From: Calliopum simillimum
Lineage: Eukaryota > Arthropoda > Insecta > Diptera > Lauxaniidae
DNA: 64,000 bases
Assembly (NCBI GenBank): GCA_951812925.1
Contig: OX638369.1
Coordinates: 1,302,001 to 1,366,000 of the forward strand
Reading direction: 5' to 3'
Each line of letters opens with the position of its first letter. Positions within the stretch are counted from its first letter, which is position 1. The notes beneath the pieces are model-generated. The model made no database searches and was not told the DNA's origin. It was given only the letters and a program-made list of their open reading frames with translations. The translations under genes were made by a program, and so were the position numbers. Shown in pieces: positions 47,215 through 58,122 of this stretch.

Positions 47215-48703
47215 TAGAGAGGATCAAATTTTTTTTCCACTTACTTTCATTCAGTTTCGGATTCTCCGTTAAAATCTAAGTTAAAAACTCCTTGGGACCA
47301 TATATCTGCGGTGAATTTCGACTCAGCCAAAAATCGTTTGAAGTTTTGGGTTTCTTTCGCTGTTGCGAGATTGTCTTTGATAATTTATAACTTCCGAACA
47401 ACTTGTTGTATTGCTATGATTTTAGCACCGTTAGAAAGGTGTTGTTGCGTAGTAAGAACGCTTTGTCTAATTTATTGAAAAAAATTATCTGGTTCAAAAG
47501 TTATGACCTTTTGAATGAAAATATATAAAAACTTTATACAAAATGTACCAAAAATTTCATCTTTTTTAAGACAAAAATATACTTTTAAATTTTTTTTATA
47601 GTGTATAAAAAGAACTATCTAGAGAGGGTCTATTCATCCAGATACGGCTAGGCATTTCAAAGTTATGACCTTTTGAATAAAAACAAATACAAACTTCATA
47701 CAAAGTATATTAGAAATTTAATCTTCCAAAAACAAAAAAACCGTTATTTTTGAATTTTTTTCTATAGCTCATCAAAACGCCTTTCCAACGCAGTCCTGTT
47801 CTTTAAGATACGGCTAGCAATTCCAAAGTTATGACATTTTGAATCAAAGCATACATTTTCTCTATAATACTTGATTTTTCGAACTTTGTGCCATTATAGC
47901 ACCGCTTAGTGACCCAACTTCAAAAAATCCTTTGGTGGTTTTTTTCTACTAATTAATGGTAATCGAAAGTGCTACACAAGAACTTATAAAAAAAAAAAAA
48001 AATTTTTTTTGTTCAACTTTGTTTTAAATATTTTTTCACTCAACAGTTCTCATCTGCTCTCATTCAAAATGTCATAACTTTGGAATTGCTAGCCGTATCT
48101 TAAAGAACAGGACTGCGTTGGAAAGGCGTTTTGATGAGCTATAGAAAAAAATTCAAAAATAACGGTTTTTTTGTTTTTGGAAGATTAAATTTCTAATATA
48201 CTTTGTATGAAGTCTGTATTTGTTTTTATTCAAAAGGTCATAACTTTGAAATGCCTAGCCGTATCTGGATGAATAGACCCTCTCTAGATAGTTCTTTTTA
48301 TACACTATAAAAAAAATTTAAAAGTATATTTTTTTTTTTAAAAAGATGAAATTTTTGGTACATTTTGTATAAAGTTTTTATATATTTTCATTCAAAAGGT
48401 CATAACTTTTGAACCAGATAATTTTTTTCAATAAATTAGACAAAGCGTTCTTACTACGCAACAACACCTTTCTAACGGTGCTAAAATCATAGCAATACAA
48501 CAAGTTGTTCGGAAGTTATAAATTATCAAAGACAATCTCGCAACAGCGAAAGAAACCCAAAACTTCAAACGATTTTTGGCTGAGTCGAAATTCACCGCAG
48601 ATATATGGTCCCAAGGAGTTTTTAACTTAGATTTTAACGGAGAATCCGAAACTGAATGAAAGTAAGTGGAAAAATTTGGCTTGGAACAAATTGATCCTCT
48701 CTA
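47215..48703. mobile_element. Family C foldback element (hAT-like, 8-bp TSD)
   Basis: A 1489-base inverted-repeat element starting TAGAGAGGATCAAATTT and ending TTGATCCTCTCTA, flanked by ATGTACAT at 47207-47214 and 48704-48711. Arms of about 700 bases mirror almost base for base (for example GGACCATATATCTGCGG, TTGTTGCGTAGTAAGAACG and AAGATACGGCTAGCAATTCC) about a short T/A-rich centre near 47960-48000. The close match of the arms suggests youth or arm homogenisation. No coding capacity. Confidence 0.9.
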
Positions 48704-48711
48704 ATGTACAT
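48704..48711. repeat. Target duplication ATGTACAT, right
   Basis: Exact 8-mer abutting the right end of family C. Confidence 0.85.
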
Positions 48712-49712
48712 ATTGAGATTTCTATTGACCGTCTCTTTGCAGTAATGTTCTGCAGCAAGCTGTATTTGCATTTACGAAGGAGGAGAAGAAATGAATTTTC
48801 CAGACTTTTGCATTCAATTAAACGTGAAAGATCTAAAATGCGTTCGTTATAAATATTTGTTTATTATATTATCCAGGAATCCAACAGAACAAACTTAATG
48901 CTTGGGCTCAATATGTGTTGTTAGTCCTTAAGGTATTGTTTTCGTTATACAAATTCAAAATTATTTTGTAGGGATATACTAAGCACTTGAAATAGCTTCA
49001 AGTAACTTAATTTTTACATTTTTCAAACAATTTTGTTAAAAATTTTAAACTTCCAGTAAGATTTTGAAATGTTATTCAAAAAAGCATTTCGAAAATTAAA
49101 ATTATTAAGTTGTGTCCCAAAATACAGAGTTAAATTTCTCAAGTTAGTTACCTCAGCATTGAAACGAAAAAAAGGCTTTAAGAAAAAAAAAAATTTTTTT
49201 CGTAACAACTTCACAGGTCTCCTTAGGAGCGACAGGTTTTGTTGACTTGGACATCGGAAAACTTTATATAGAGTTGTTCCAAATCATTCCCAGATTCAAC
49301 ATTTTCAAACCTCTAAATGGTACCTGCTTCGCTCTTGGAGAAAAAGATACATATATATCCGTATGAAGCAATCCACGCCAAGTATACCAGCTCAAAATAA
49401 TTTTTTCTCCGATTTCACTCAAATTTAGCAATATGGTAGATCCGGTGTGCCTAATACACTTTTTTCTTAAGATGCTTTCCTCTTAAGTTAAAAAAGATTT
49501 TTGCCTTCCGCGGGCGTTCAAAAGCCAAAAACTCCCATTTAGCGTCTGAATCCCATCTTGAGTCATACATCATTTTAAAGCTTATAAATTATGCTTTAAT
49601 TCAAAGTACTTTTTAAAAAAAATCTTAGGGGGTTTTTTTTTAAAAAAAATTCAAAAGTGTTTGTAAGTGTAAAAAATTTTGGTGAAAAAAAATTTTTTTT
49701 CTTATATAAATG
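48712..49712. other. Intergenic DNA with family B-like traces
   Basis: AT-rich. About 49455-49520 (AAGATGCTTTCCTCTTAAGT.. and TTTTGCCTTCCGCGGGC) is a distant relative of the family B arm. No gene seen. Confidence 0.4.
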
Positions 49713-49714
49713 TA

Positions 49715-50500
49715 CGTGGGCTGCTATATATATTTCTGGCCTAGGCAACACTAAGTGTTGCTAGGTACAATCTGACATTTTCATTAGAAAGTTTGACATT
49801 TTTTAGCATAAGCGTACTCAGAACGTTTTGACGCACGACCATCATTTGTGTTGTTTACAGTGACTTGAAAAAATCAATTTGGCAAAAAAATGGAATTAAC
49901 TCGTGAACATTTTCGTGAGATAATTTTTCACAACTTTCGACGTGGATTATCACGACAAGAGTGCATCGATGAACTTAAATCTTTGTATGGCGATAAAGCA
50001 CCATCCTATAGCACTGTGAAAAACTGGTTTAATGAATTCAATCGTGGCCGACGCTCGCTCAAAGACGAATTCCGTGAAGGTCGTCCAAAAACGGCCATTA
50101 TGCCAGAGAACATTGATGCCGTGCGTGAACTGATAATGCAAGATCGTCATGTGACATACCGTGAGATAGAGGCATGCTTGGGCATTAGTTCCACTCCAAT
50201 CACGGCGTGCCTTAACTCGTTTTAAATCGAACGTCGTAGCACATCAAATTTTTTTCCAGATTCTGTTTGCTTATCGTTCAAATGATGTATAAAAAAATTT
50301 TCATTCGTGACTCCTCGACTAAATTTTGAGATAATCCCTTTTCCAATTGGGGCATTTTCATATACAAAAAAAAAAAAAAAATAAAAATTTTTTGTGAGTA
50401 CGTTTATGTTAAAAAATGTCGAACTTTCCAATAGAAATGTCAGATTGCACCTGGCAACACTTAGTGCTGCCTAGGCCAGAAATGTATATAGCAGCCTACG
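49715..50500. mobile_element. Deleted mariner element with long TIRs
   Basis: 786 bases from CGTGGGCTGC to GCAGCCTACG, with TA at both edges (49713-49714, 50501-50502). Terminal inverted repeats extend for over 100 bases (TTTCTGGCCTAGGCA.., AATCTGACATTT.., GCATAAGCGTACTCA..). It carries the N-terminal part of a transposase (49890-50225) and has lost the catalytic part, so it is non-autonomous. Confidence 0.88.
49890..50225 (+). pseudogene. Mariner transposase, N-terminal fragment
   Basis: ATG to TAA, 111 codons. It matches the DNA-binding half of mariner transposases: MELTREHFREIIFHNFRRG.., QECIDELKSLYGDKAPSYST, VKNWFNEFNRGRRSLKDE and an EGRPKTA linker, then a second helix-turn-helix (VRELIMQDRHVTYREIEACL). 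Full mariner transposases are about 345 residues and carry a D,D34D triad. Here the frame ends shortly after the second helix-turn-helix, at what looks like a deletion junction. It cannot transpose the element, although the fragment could still bind ends if expressed. Confidence 0.9.
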
Positions 50501-50502
50501 TA

Positions 50503-52560
50503 TATAGTTTAGACTTTCTTAACATATGATATATGAAAAAAGTTTAAAATATGAAATAGCTTGCTCCTATGGGCTAAAATGTTTCCTATTGGTATGAGAC
50601 TTGAATCGATAGAACCAGTTCTTTCTTTGAAACTATTTGACATTAATGAATGAGATTTATTACGTATACTTGATTAAATAGCTTACAAAAAGAAAATGGG
50701 CACGCCCTATCTCTAGAAAAAGTTTACTCAGGTGAATGAGATTCGGTATATATGGCACTGGGAAAAAATAGTAATAAAATGATTTTTTTTTAAAAACAAA
50801 TTTTCTTAAATACATATTAATCATAGATCATTTCATTTGTTATAGAAAATCTCTATTTCAAATAAATAAATCGAAATCAAGGCAACTTCTCTGGCACGTT
50901 TCATATGTCTAGGTCCTAGAACCTTTGAACCTAGTCACAAAAAGTATGAAATAAAATATTTGCCATAGCTGTAAAGAAATTTCTTCATGTGCATAAAAAA
51001 GACAACAGAACGACAGATGCGCTCGATGTTGCTTTGTCGATGGTTTTGCGACAACTGAATGAAAGAGCATAAGCGTGCGTGTGAAGTCTCTCTGCACAAT
51101 TGTGCTATGGTTTGCCGACCACTGGTCTAGGAACTATTTTTCGAAAATTGGTCCAAAAACAAAAAAAGTACGTTCAAATAAAATCACACGTATTCTATAA
51201 ATGAATCTAAAAAATTCATGCCTTAAGCATTTTTTTCCTAAGATGCCTTGTTTTACTCTACTACCGAAAAAAGACTTACACGCATCAGTAAATTGTAAAT
51301 AACTTTTGAGTCAATATCGATTAACCCAATTTTTTTTCTGGAATATAGTCCCTAGACATGTGAAGAGTACCCACATATTTTTTATAATTCTCTTAGAAGC
51401 GGACACGTTGCTTAAATTTTTATTTATTTATTTAAAATAGGGTTTTCAATAACAAATGAAAAGTTTTGGCCCAAAAAAAAAAAAAAATCATTTATTAATT
51501 TGTCTATTCCAAATATTTAAGAAAAAAAAATTCTTACAAAAACCCTAATAGTTCCTACTAAAAATAATTTTTTTTGAAATCCTTTTTTACTTTTAAATTT
51601 TTTAGTGGCTTCACTTGAGAATATTATGGCCTATTTCTTTGCCAACTTTAATTGGATTCGTACATTGTTAAAATAAATATTTTCATGAGCAATTTAACAC
51701 CATTCGTTCACGGATTCGTTATTTATTTTATTTGCTCAACGACAATCCCTACAACGCAGTCACAGTTATGGTACGATTCATTTGGGTGAAAAATTGGAAA
51801 ATTCGACAAAATGCGAGCCGCCTCTTTCATTTACATTTACAGCCTTTTAATTTATTGAAGGTGAAAAATGAAATGCAAATAAAACGGCACCAGTATGCAA
51901 AAAGGTGTTCATGTGAAAAATGCAATTTATGGTTTTTTATATTAAATTCCTTGTTGGACACATATTTGTAAAAGCTTTTAATTAAATTTAATGTTTAATA
52001 CAACACTCTCTTTCATGATTCATTCGCCTCATTTAAATTGCATAAAAAAAACCTTCGGACAACCGTTTTTTTCGCACTACCGCGCGTTTATTTTTTCGGT
52101 CTTTTGTTACTTCGATGTTAAATTTCATTTAAAAGGAAAATTTTCAATACGAAAAAAAATGGTTTATTTAAAAGTAAATCATTTAAAATAATGGTTTGTC
52201 TACATCAGGCGAATGGTGTTTGCTTCAAGTAAGGAATGTTTAATCAAATAGCGCATATTGATTATACTTTCATTGGATTTCAACAAATTAAGGTATCTCA
52301 ATTGGATGTGAACTTTTCTCAACCGAAAAACAGCAAAAATATTACAGCCACTCAGCGATCAGCATCCAAAATCTTATTTATTTATTTTTTTTTTTAATTT
52401 CTATAACATTTTTGTAGTGTAATCAATCTAAAGGAAATATTTCAGAAATCCATTTTCTATGCGCATATGTACATACATATTTTAATGTTCACGCAAATAA
52501 GTAAATAAATACAAAATAAAACATAAAAATTAATAGTTAACAAATATTTGCACTTTCACA
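50503..52560. other. Intergenic DNA, one hAT-like end
   Basis: Contains a possible hAT right end near 51105-51124 (..ATGGTTTGCCGACCACTG), whose reverse complement CAGTGGTCGGCAAACCAT resembles the left end at 42990 loosely. Frames on both strands are AT-rich without domains. Confidence 0.4.
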
Positions 52561-52849
52561 TGGACTATTAACGCTGACAAATAGTGCAAATACAACAAAA
52601 AAATACAAAGGCAATTGCCAGACGCCATGACAGTTCCACAATGAGGATCAAATTTGGTAACGACAGAGAAAGAGAGAGAGTGAGAGGGAGATAGAGGAAA
52701 AAGGGAGCAAATGAAACACGATAGCAAGCATGTCGCCAAACAAATAAATAAGCAAACAAGGCAGCACAAAATTCACAGGCCACATTTGAATATCCTCCCT
52801 GAAAAGATTCTTAAAAGTGCGTCTGTCGTCCTCGGAGCAGAAGAAAATA

Positions 52850-52980
52850 GTTCAGTTCGGTTGACTTCCGTCTGGTTCGAATTCAGTTTTCAGTTTTGGC
52901 AAGTGTAAACAAAATGAGGCAAACGATGGCTGTTGGATGTTGACAACGACGAAGATGTCAACCAACCATGGAAGGTAAGA
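52850..52980 (+). promoter_or_regulatory. Possible initiator and first exon end
   Basis: A TCAGTT initiator-like motif at 52852-52857 in less AT-rich DNA is followed by ATGGAAG|GTAAGA with a good donor near 52974. This could be the first exon of a gene whose body is not visible here. There is no TATA box, and no conserved protein to support it. Confidence 0.2.
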
Positions 52981-53976
52981 CTGAAACAAAAACAAAAACA
53001 ACTCGGGCCAGCAACTTACGTACCGTGCCCTTTACTCGAACATACTTTCGCACGTACATACATACCTACAAAAGCACATATCTTCGAGGTGCGTCCGCTA
53101 GCCCTTTTTGTCAGTGCCAATGAGTAAATTAGAAATTGTCAGTGATTTTTGGGAGATTTCTTGTTTGTTGTCTCATCGTGTGCTTAACAAACAAATTTCC
53201 GATTTTTTTTCTTTTTTTTGGTAACTCCTAACCAATATAAGACACCGTTGTTTGCTTCTCCAAAAGTAAAATTTTTATTTGTTTTAGTTCGCATTCTGTT
53301 TCTACATATATCCTGTGAAACATCACACAAATATCGTACCACCGTGTAGGTTCTGATTTTTTTTTTCTGTCGCATGACCGTATTGAAAACAAAGAAATAC
53401 ATTTTTTTTTAACAATTGGAGTTCTAAGATTTTGATTAAAATTAAGACCCCATTGACCTTAGTATCGAAGAAAATATTAGCATAAAATTTCTGAAATTAA
53501 GAAATCCTAAGTAAAATAATTTCCATTCGCCAATAAACAACATAAGTATATGTATGGGTCATCCGGTGGTTCGTTTTATGTTTTTGGAACGGTGATATTA
53601 TATATGTTGCCTGACGTCTACACAAATAATAATCTTCTTCTATATGCGAGTATCTATACTAAGTCCTAGACTAGAAAAGTGAGCGGTGCCACGCCCTCCA
53701 AAAAATAAATACACCATATCTCTGAAACTGTATGTATGTATGTATTCTCCTATAACTCCCAGGAATATCTCTGAAACTATTTCATGTAAATGAATTAGTA
53801 AGTTTAAAAAACCGAATTTAAGAAAAAGCTGTTTTTAGTGACTGAAAATGAATTAAATTTGGTATGTGTGTAAAGAGTGCCGGAATAATTTATGTTTGAT
53901 TGAAAAGTGGCCTCCAAAATTTAAAATCCGTTGTGTCTACGAAACTTTTTTAAGACACCTCGATTAAATTTGGTTC
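52981..53976. other. Intergenic DNA, short repeat traces
   Basis: A CCACGCCC-bearing DINE-like trace at about 53680-53700. At 53730-53765 a GTATGTATGTATTCTCCT segment matches the 3' edge of the non-LTR fragment at 27281-27310. No gene supported. Confidence 0.4.
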
Positions 53977-54242
53977 ATATCGTCCCTATACAAGTGATAT
54001 GTACTAAGTCAGTTTTCCCGAGTTTTGAGTTATTTGGTATTTCTGGTTCATAATATTTAGTTTGAAAAGACCCATGTAGCCATATCTCCGTTATAAAGTG
54101 GTTATTTTCATCACAAAAGTAAAAGCAAAACACCGATTTCCATACAAAAAAACCAAAATTTAATTTTTTGAACATCAAATGTGTATGTATCTTAAAACTT
54201 GAAAAACTGATTTATACTTTTCACTTGTACAGGGACGATATG
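53977..54242. repeat. Small foldback element (about 265 bp)
   Basis: ATATCGTCCCTATACAAGTG at the left mirrors CACTTGTACAGGGACGATAT at the right, with diverged inner arms (AAGTCAGTTTTCCCGAGTTTT and its partner). Confidence 0.7.
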
Positions 54243-57200
54243 TAACATCCCAATGGGGAATGGAGCGCATTGGCATGTCATTGGAAGGAAGCGCTTCGTT
54301 CTCGCTACCAGAAATGCTCTTTGCATGCGCATCGCTCTCGCATCCAGAAATGCTCTTTGGATACTTTTTGGATGACAATAAAAAATATTTAAAAAAAAAA
54401 CAAAAAAAAAAAAAAAATAAAGCTGCCTATTGCCTACCTATAGCGCAGAAAATATGCGCATCAACATCAACTCTTTAGATGCGAGAAGAACGCGCATCGC
54501 TATTGCATCTTGGGGGTGCGCATCGAAATTTTCTGTTGGGATAGATCGAGACGCACGTCGGGGTCACAAGTATGTACACAAACACACATAAACTGTCGTC
54601 AAAAATAGAGCTATGTATGGGACGTTTCATGCGTTTCACGTCAGGTGGACAAGGTCTGCGGCCAAAAATTGTGTAGAGAAGCAATAAAGATTTGGATGTC
54701 AAAAATTTCGTATTTTTAAAACCTAGAGTTGGTCAAATTTGTCCGAACTTACATATATAGTTCAGAACTATTAAGGAATTATGTCCACCTAGTTTTAGGA
54801 CTCTAACGTCATTTTTTCGACTTACATATAGCCAAAATTAGGCAAAATTAAGATTTCTCCACACTGTGAAGCTTCATATTGCATTCGCTATTTTAAATTT
54901 AAAAACCTCGCAAACCCCCAAGGGTTCAGCTGCATCGCTGAAATATCACTAGACGTTCAGCAATCATAATTATACCATAGATAGTTCCGACACTGGAAAG
55001 AGATGATATGATATTTTGGATCCGAAAGTGGGTGGTGCCACGTCATTAACATTAAAATATGTTTTCAACGTTAACCCTATGAACTGATTTTGAGGAAATT
55101 TGGTTTGGAGATGGATTGGACTTTAACGAAGAATATTTAAAATTTTTTTTTTTTCAATTCATGTTTCAACCATCGAACAGAATAGAAGCTGTTCATGCAG
55201 TAAATATAACATCATTCCTATTTACGTTGTGCATTCGAGTACAAAAGTGAATTTTTCCAAAATAATAATTTCAATTCAATTATTTTAGGATAGGGGGAGA
55301 GATAAGAATAGGGAAGGGGTGGGCAAAACTACATTTACCGGGACCGCTAGTTGGCCATAAAAAGTAAAATTGATTCTTATCTTCATGATTAAAATTTATA
55401 TTCATTCAATGACTCCGTTAGCAGAAATGAGAACAAAAAATCTTTCGTTCTGTATATAACCTCAAAAATAGCCGAAGACTATTGCACAGAAAATAAATGA
55501 ATAATTTTTTACTCGTTTCTAACTGACCTAAAAGGATTTTAGAATTTTAGAAAACAAATATTTTCGAACAACCCCAATGTACATCCATGTATCAAGTTTC
55601 ATAACGATAGCTACTTTAGGTGAAGAGGGAAAGCGTTGCGGGGGTGCAACGTCCTCACGCCCAAGATTCCTTTTTTTTTTGCAAAAACATTCATGCATGT
55701 TTAGGTATAGAAATACGTACATTTGCAGATAACCACAAAATAGTTCTCCAAAAAAGCCTCAATCATTTGTTTCCGTTTTGTAATATTCTGCAGCGTACAT
55801 AGAAGGATTTTGTTTTATGGAACTGAAATACTTTAAAATTTAAATTTGATTAAATTTAAACTCAACCAACAAGTAAAAGCTTTCCACATACCGGACAGAT
55901 TTCGATGAAATATAATATACTATAACATATTTTCAATAGAGATTCACCTTTCTGGCACTTGGAAGGTGAGTTTAATCCGGTAAATGTTTAATTATTTTCT
56001 AGTAACCGCAGGGGCTTCTTTACAAAATACTCCAATATGTGCAGAGATTAGGAACGATTTATTGTTGCTGACAGGGTGGTGGGAAGGCAGTAATGCCGTC
56101 CAGTATACGTTGACCAAACGATGGGTAGGTGGAACAATGTCATTATTGTTATTTCAACAAATAGATTCGGTCATCAATTATAAAATTCTGTGAGTTTGGG
56201 CATATACGAGTAAATGGAAATGTATGTATATTTATGTGTGTAAGTAGAAAAAATAGCTACGAGTAAAAGATTATTTCATTTTGCAACGCTGCAAGTAAAA
56301 ATACAGAAACTTTTCAAAGTATTCTCATACGCAAACACAAGAGAGAAAAGTCTTCTCATGTATGTTTTTATAATAAATTTGTGACAATATAGTCGAAGTA
56401 TTGTTGAAACAAAAAACAAAAGGAACCTTATGTTAAAGTAAATGTACAGCAATGTACCTACAAATAGGTACATACATACATACGTGCATATGTACTTACA
56501 GTATGTATCATGAAAGCATCAGCCTAACTGCAATCTGAGATTATACCCCTTTTGTTTGGCTCTCACAAAAAGGTACCCACAATGAATACAACGAGAAAAC
56601 ATGAACCGAAGCAATTTAAATCCTACCAAAGGCCAATTTGTATTCTCACCTCAGACAAAACGTAACGCCCTGGCAACGGCAGTCACAAGCTCATGCGAGT
56701 AAATGCCGCATAAGAGAGTAGGTATAAAGAGGGCCTGTGTAAATGAAAGAATGGCACCTACAAAACGACATGCCACGATCATAACTAAAGCAGTTCATTT
56801 TAGAATTAGAATTTTGAATTTCGTACGATATAAGCCGGGTATTATATCTTAAGTCTGGACTTAGCCAAATAACATGCAAATGCCCGCGCGGGTAAAGAGT
56901 GCACGCAGCAGGCCCAATTGTTTACAGATCAATTTGTCGGTTAATTGAAATCTTGTTTGAAAGTAATGAGTTATTCATGAATAAGATCCTTTCCGTTGCC
57001 TTCTTACCATCTACGGCTAAGAAGTTACTTGAGATTTAGAGGAAGCAGGCTGTAGGCTTAAGTGATTTTCACTGGGCCTACATGCAAATTGACCCTCGCA
57101 AAATTTGTAAAATGCTGTTCATTTGGTTGAAAAAGCAAAGCAAGAAATCTTTAAGCCATGACGTAATCAGTTATCAAAAATGCATCAGATCAGCAGCACA

Positions 57201-57341
57201 ATATTTGCTACATTTCTTGCATACCATTGTGGTGAAAACGGCGGCTCATTGAAGCGTAAAATTTGCGTTGACAACACTTTCATAATCACATGCAACACTG
57301 CTTAGTCGGTTAATGGGACACAACCATTCATCAGGAAATTG
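54243..57341. other. Intergenic DNA, unassigned
   Basis: Local repeats of AGAAATGCTCTTTG and GCGCATCGCTCTCGC at about 54290-54365, a GTGCCACG-type DINE trace near 55035, and CATA microsatellite at about 56470-56500. No gene recognised. 55984-56193 is an uncalled frame. Confidence 0.4.
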
Positions 57342-57376
57342 TATAAAAGGCACTACAACGAATTGATCAAATCAGT
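57342..57376 (+). promoter_or_regulatory. TATA box and initiator of the DUF4779-type gene
   Basis: TATAAAAG at 57342-57349 and TCAGT at 57372-57376. Taking the A at 57374 as +1 puts the TATA box at about -32, the classic insect core-promoter spacing. The predicted leader is only 14 bases to the first ATG. Confidence 0.8.
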
Positions 57377-57387
57377 TGCAGTTGTCA

Positions 57388-58122
57388 ATGATAAGGCGCC
57401 TCAAAATGCGTCGTCATTTAAAAACGTTGATCGTGCTACTGCTGCTTGTATCACCTCTGGTAGGAGCAAAGAAAAAGGAGGAGGAATCCTCTGAGGAAGA
57501 AGAGGAAAAAGGTGAAAAGTACGGTGAAGATCATGAGGAAAAGAAGGAACATAAAAAGAAACACGGACATAAAGAGCACAAAGAATGGGATGAGGAAGAG
57601 AAAAAGCATCACGAGGAGGAGGACCATGAACACCATTATGGCGATAAAGGGGGCAAAAAAAAGAAGGAGCATGACGAGGAGGATAAATACGGCGAACACC
57701 ACGAACATGGGGAGCATAAGAAAGGTGGCAAACACCATCATAAGAAGGGCCACAAAAAAGGTCACAAGGAGATGGAATATCATAAGAAATTCAACAAAGA
57801 TGAATATTACAAAGAGAAAAAGTTTTACGATGATGAAGATAAAGGTGGTCATCACAAGAAGTATGGCAAAGAGCACAAGCACCACGAAGAAAAGGAAGGT
57901 GGACACAAGAAGGACGAAAAATATGAGTCTGGTAAAAAGAAGGACCATAAAAAACACAAGAGCCATTTTAAGAAAGGACATCACGATGAGGATCACAAGA
58001 AATATGAAAAAGAGCACAAGCACGGCGAACATCATGCGGAACATTCGGAATATGGTAAAAAGGGAGAAAAGAAGGGTGGGCACAAACATGGACACAAAAA
58101 GGAAAGCGGACATCATGGGTAA
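57388..58122 (+). CDS. Secreted Lys/His/Glu-rich protein, DUF4779 type
   Basis: Single-exon frame, 244 residues from the ATG at 57388, or 238 from the second ATG at 57406, which would start right at the basic n-region of the signal peptide. Residues about 8-27 form a signal peptide (LIVLLLLVSPLVGA) with likely cleavage after Ala27. The mature part is almost entirely charged. An acidic EESSEEEEE run is followed by K/H/E/G repeats, then the conserved block GHKKGHKEMEYHKKFNKDEY..KFYDDEDKGGHHKKYG, which is the signature I know from insect DUF4779 proteins. The C-terminus is His/Gly-rich. The function is unknown; metal binding or cuticle/matrix roles are guesses. The overlapping minus-strand frame 57451-58191 is a shadow. 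Confidence 0.88.
   Translation: MIRRLKMRRHLKTLIVLLLLVSPLVGAKKKEEESSEEEEEKGEKYGEDHEEKKEHKKKHGHKEHKEWDEEEKKHHEEEDHEHHYGDKGGKKKKEHDEEDKYGEHHEHGEHKKGGKHHHKKGHKKGHKEMEYHKKFNKDEYYKEKKFYDDEDKGGHHKKYGKEHKHHEEKEGGHKKDEKYESGKKKDHKKHKSHFKKGHHDEDHKKYEKEHKHGEHHAEHSEYGKKGEKKGGHKHGHKKESGHHG

Noticed and set aside
55984..56193. 69-codon frame with some balanced composition
   Set aside because: No recognised domain and no supporting signals. Too weak to call.
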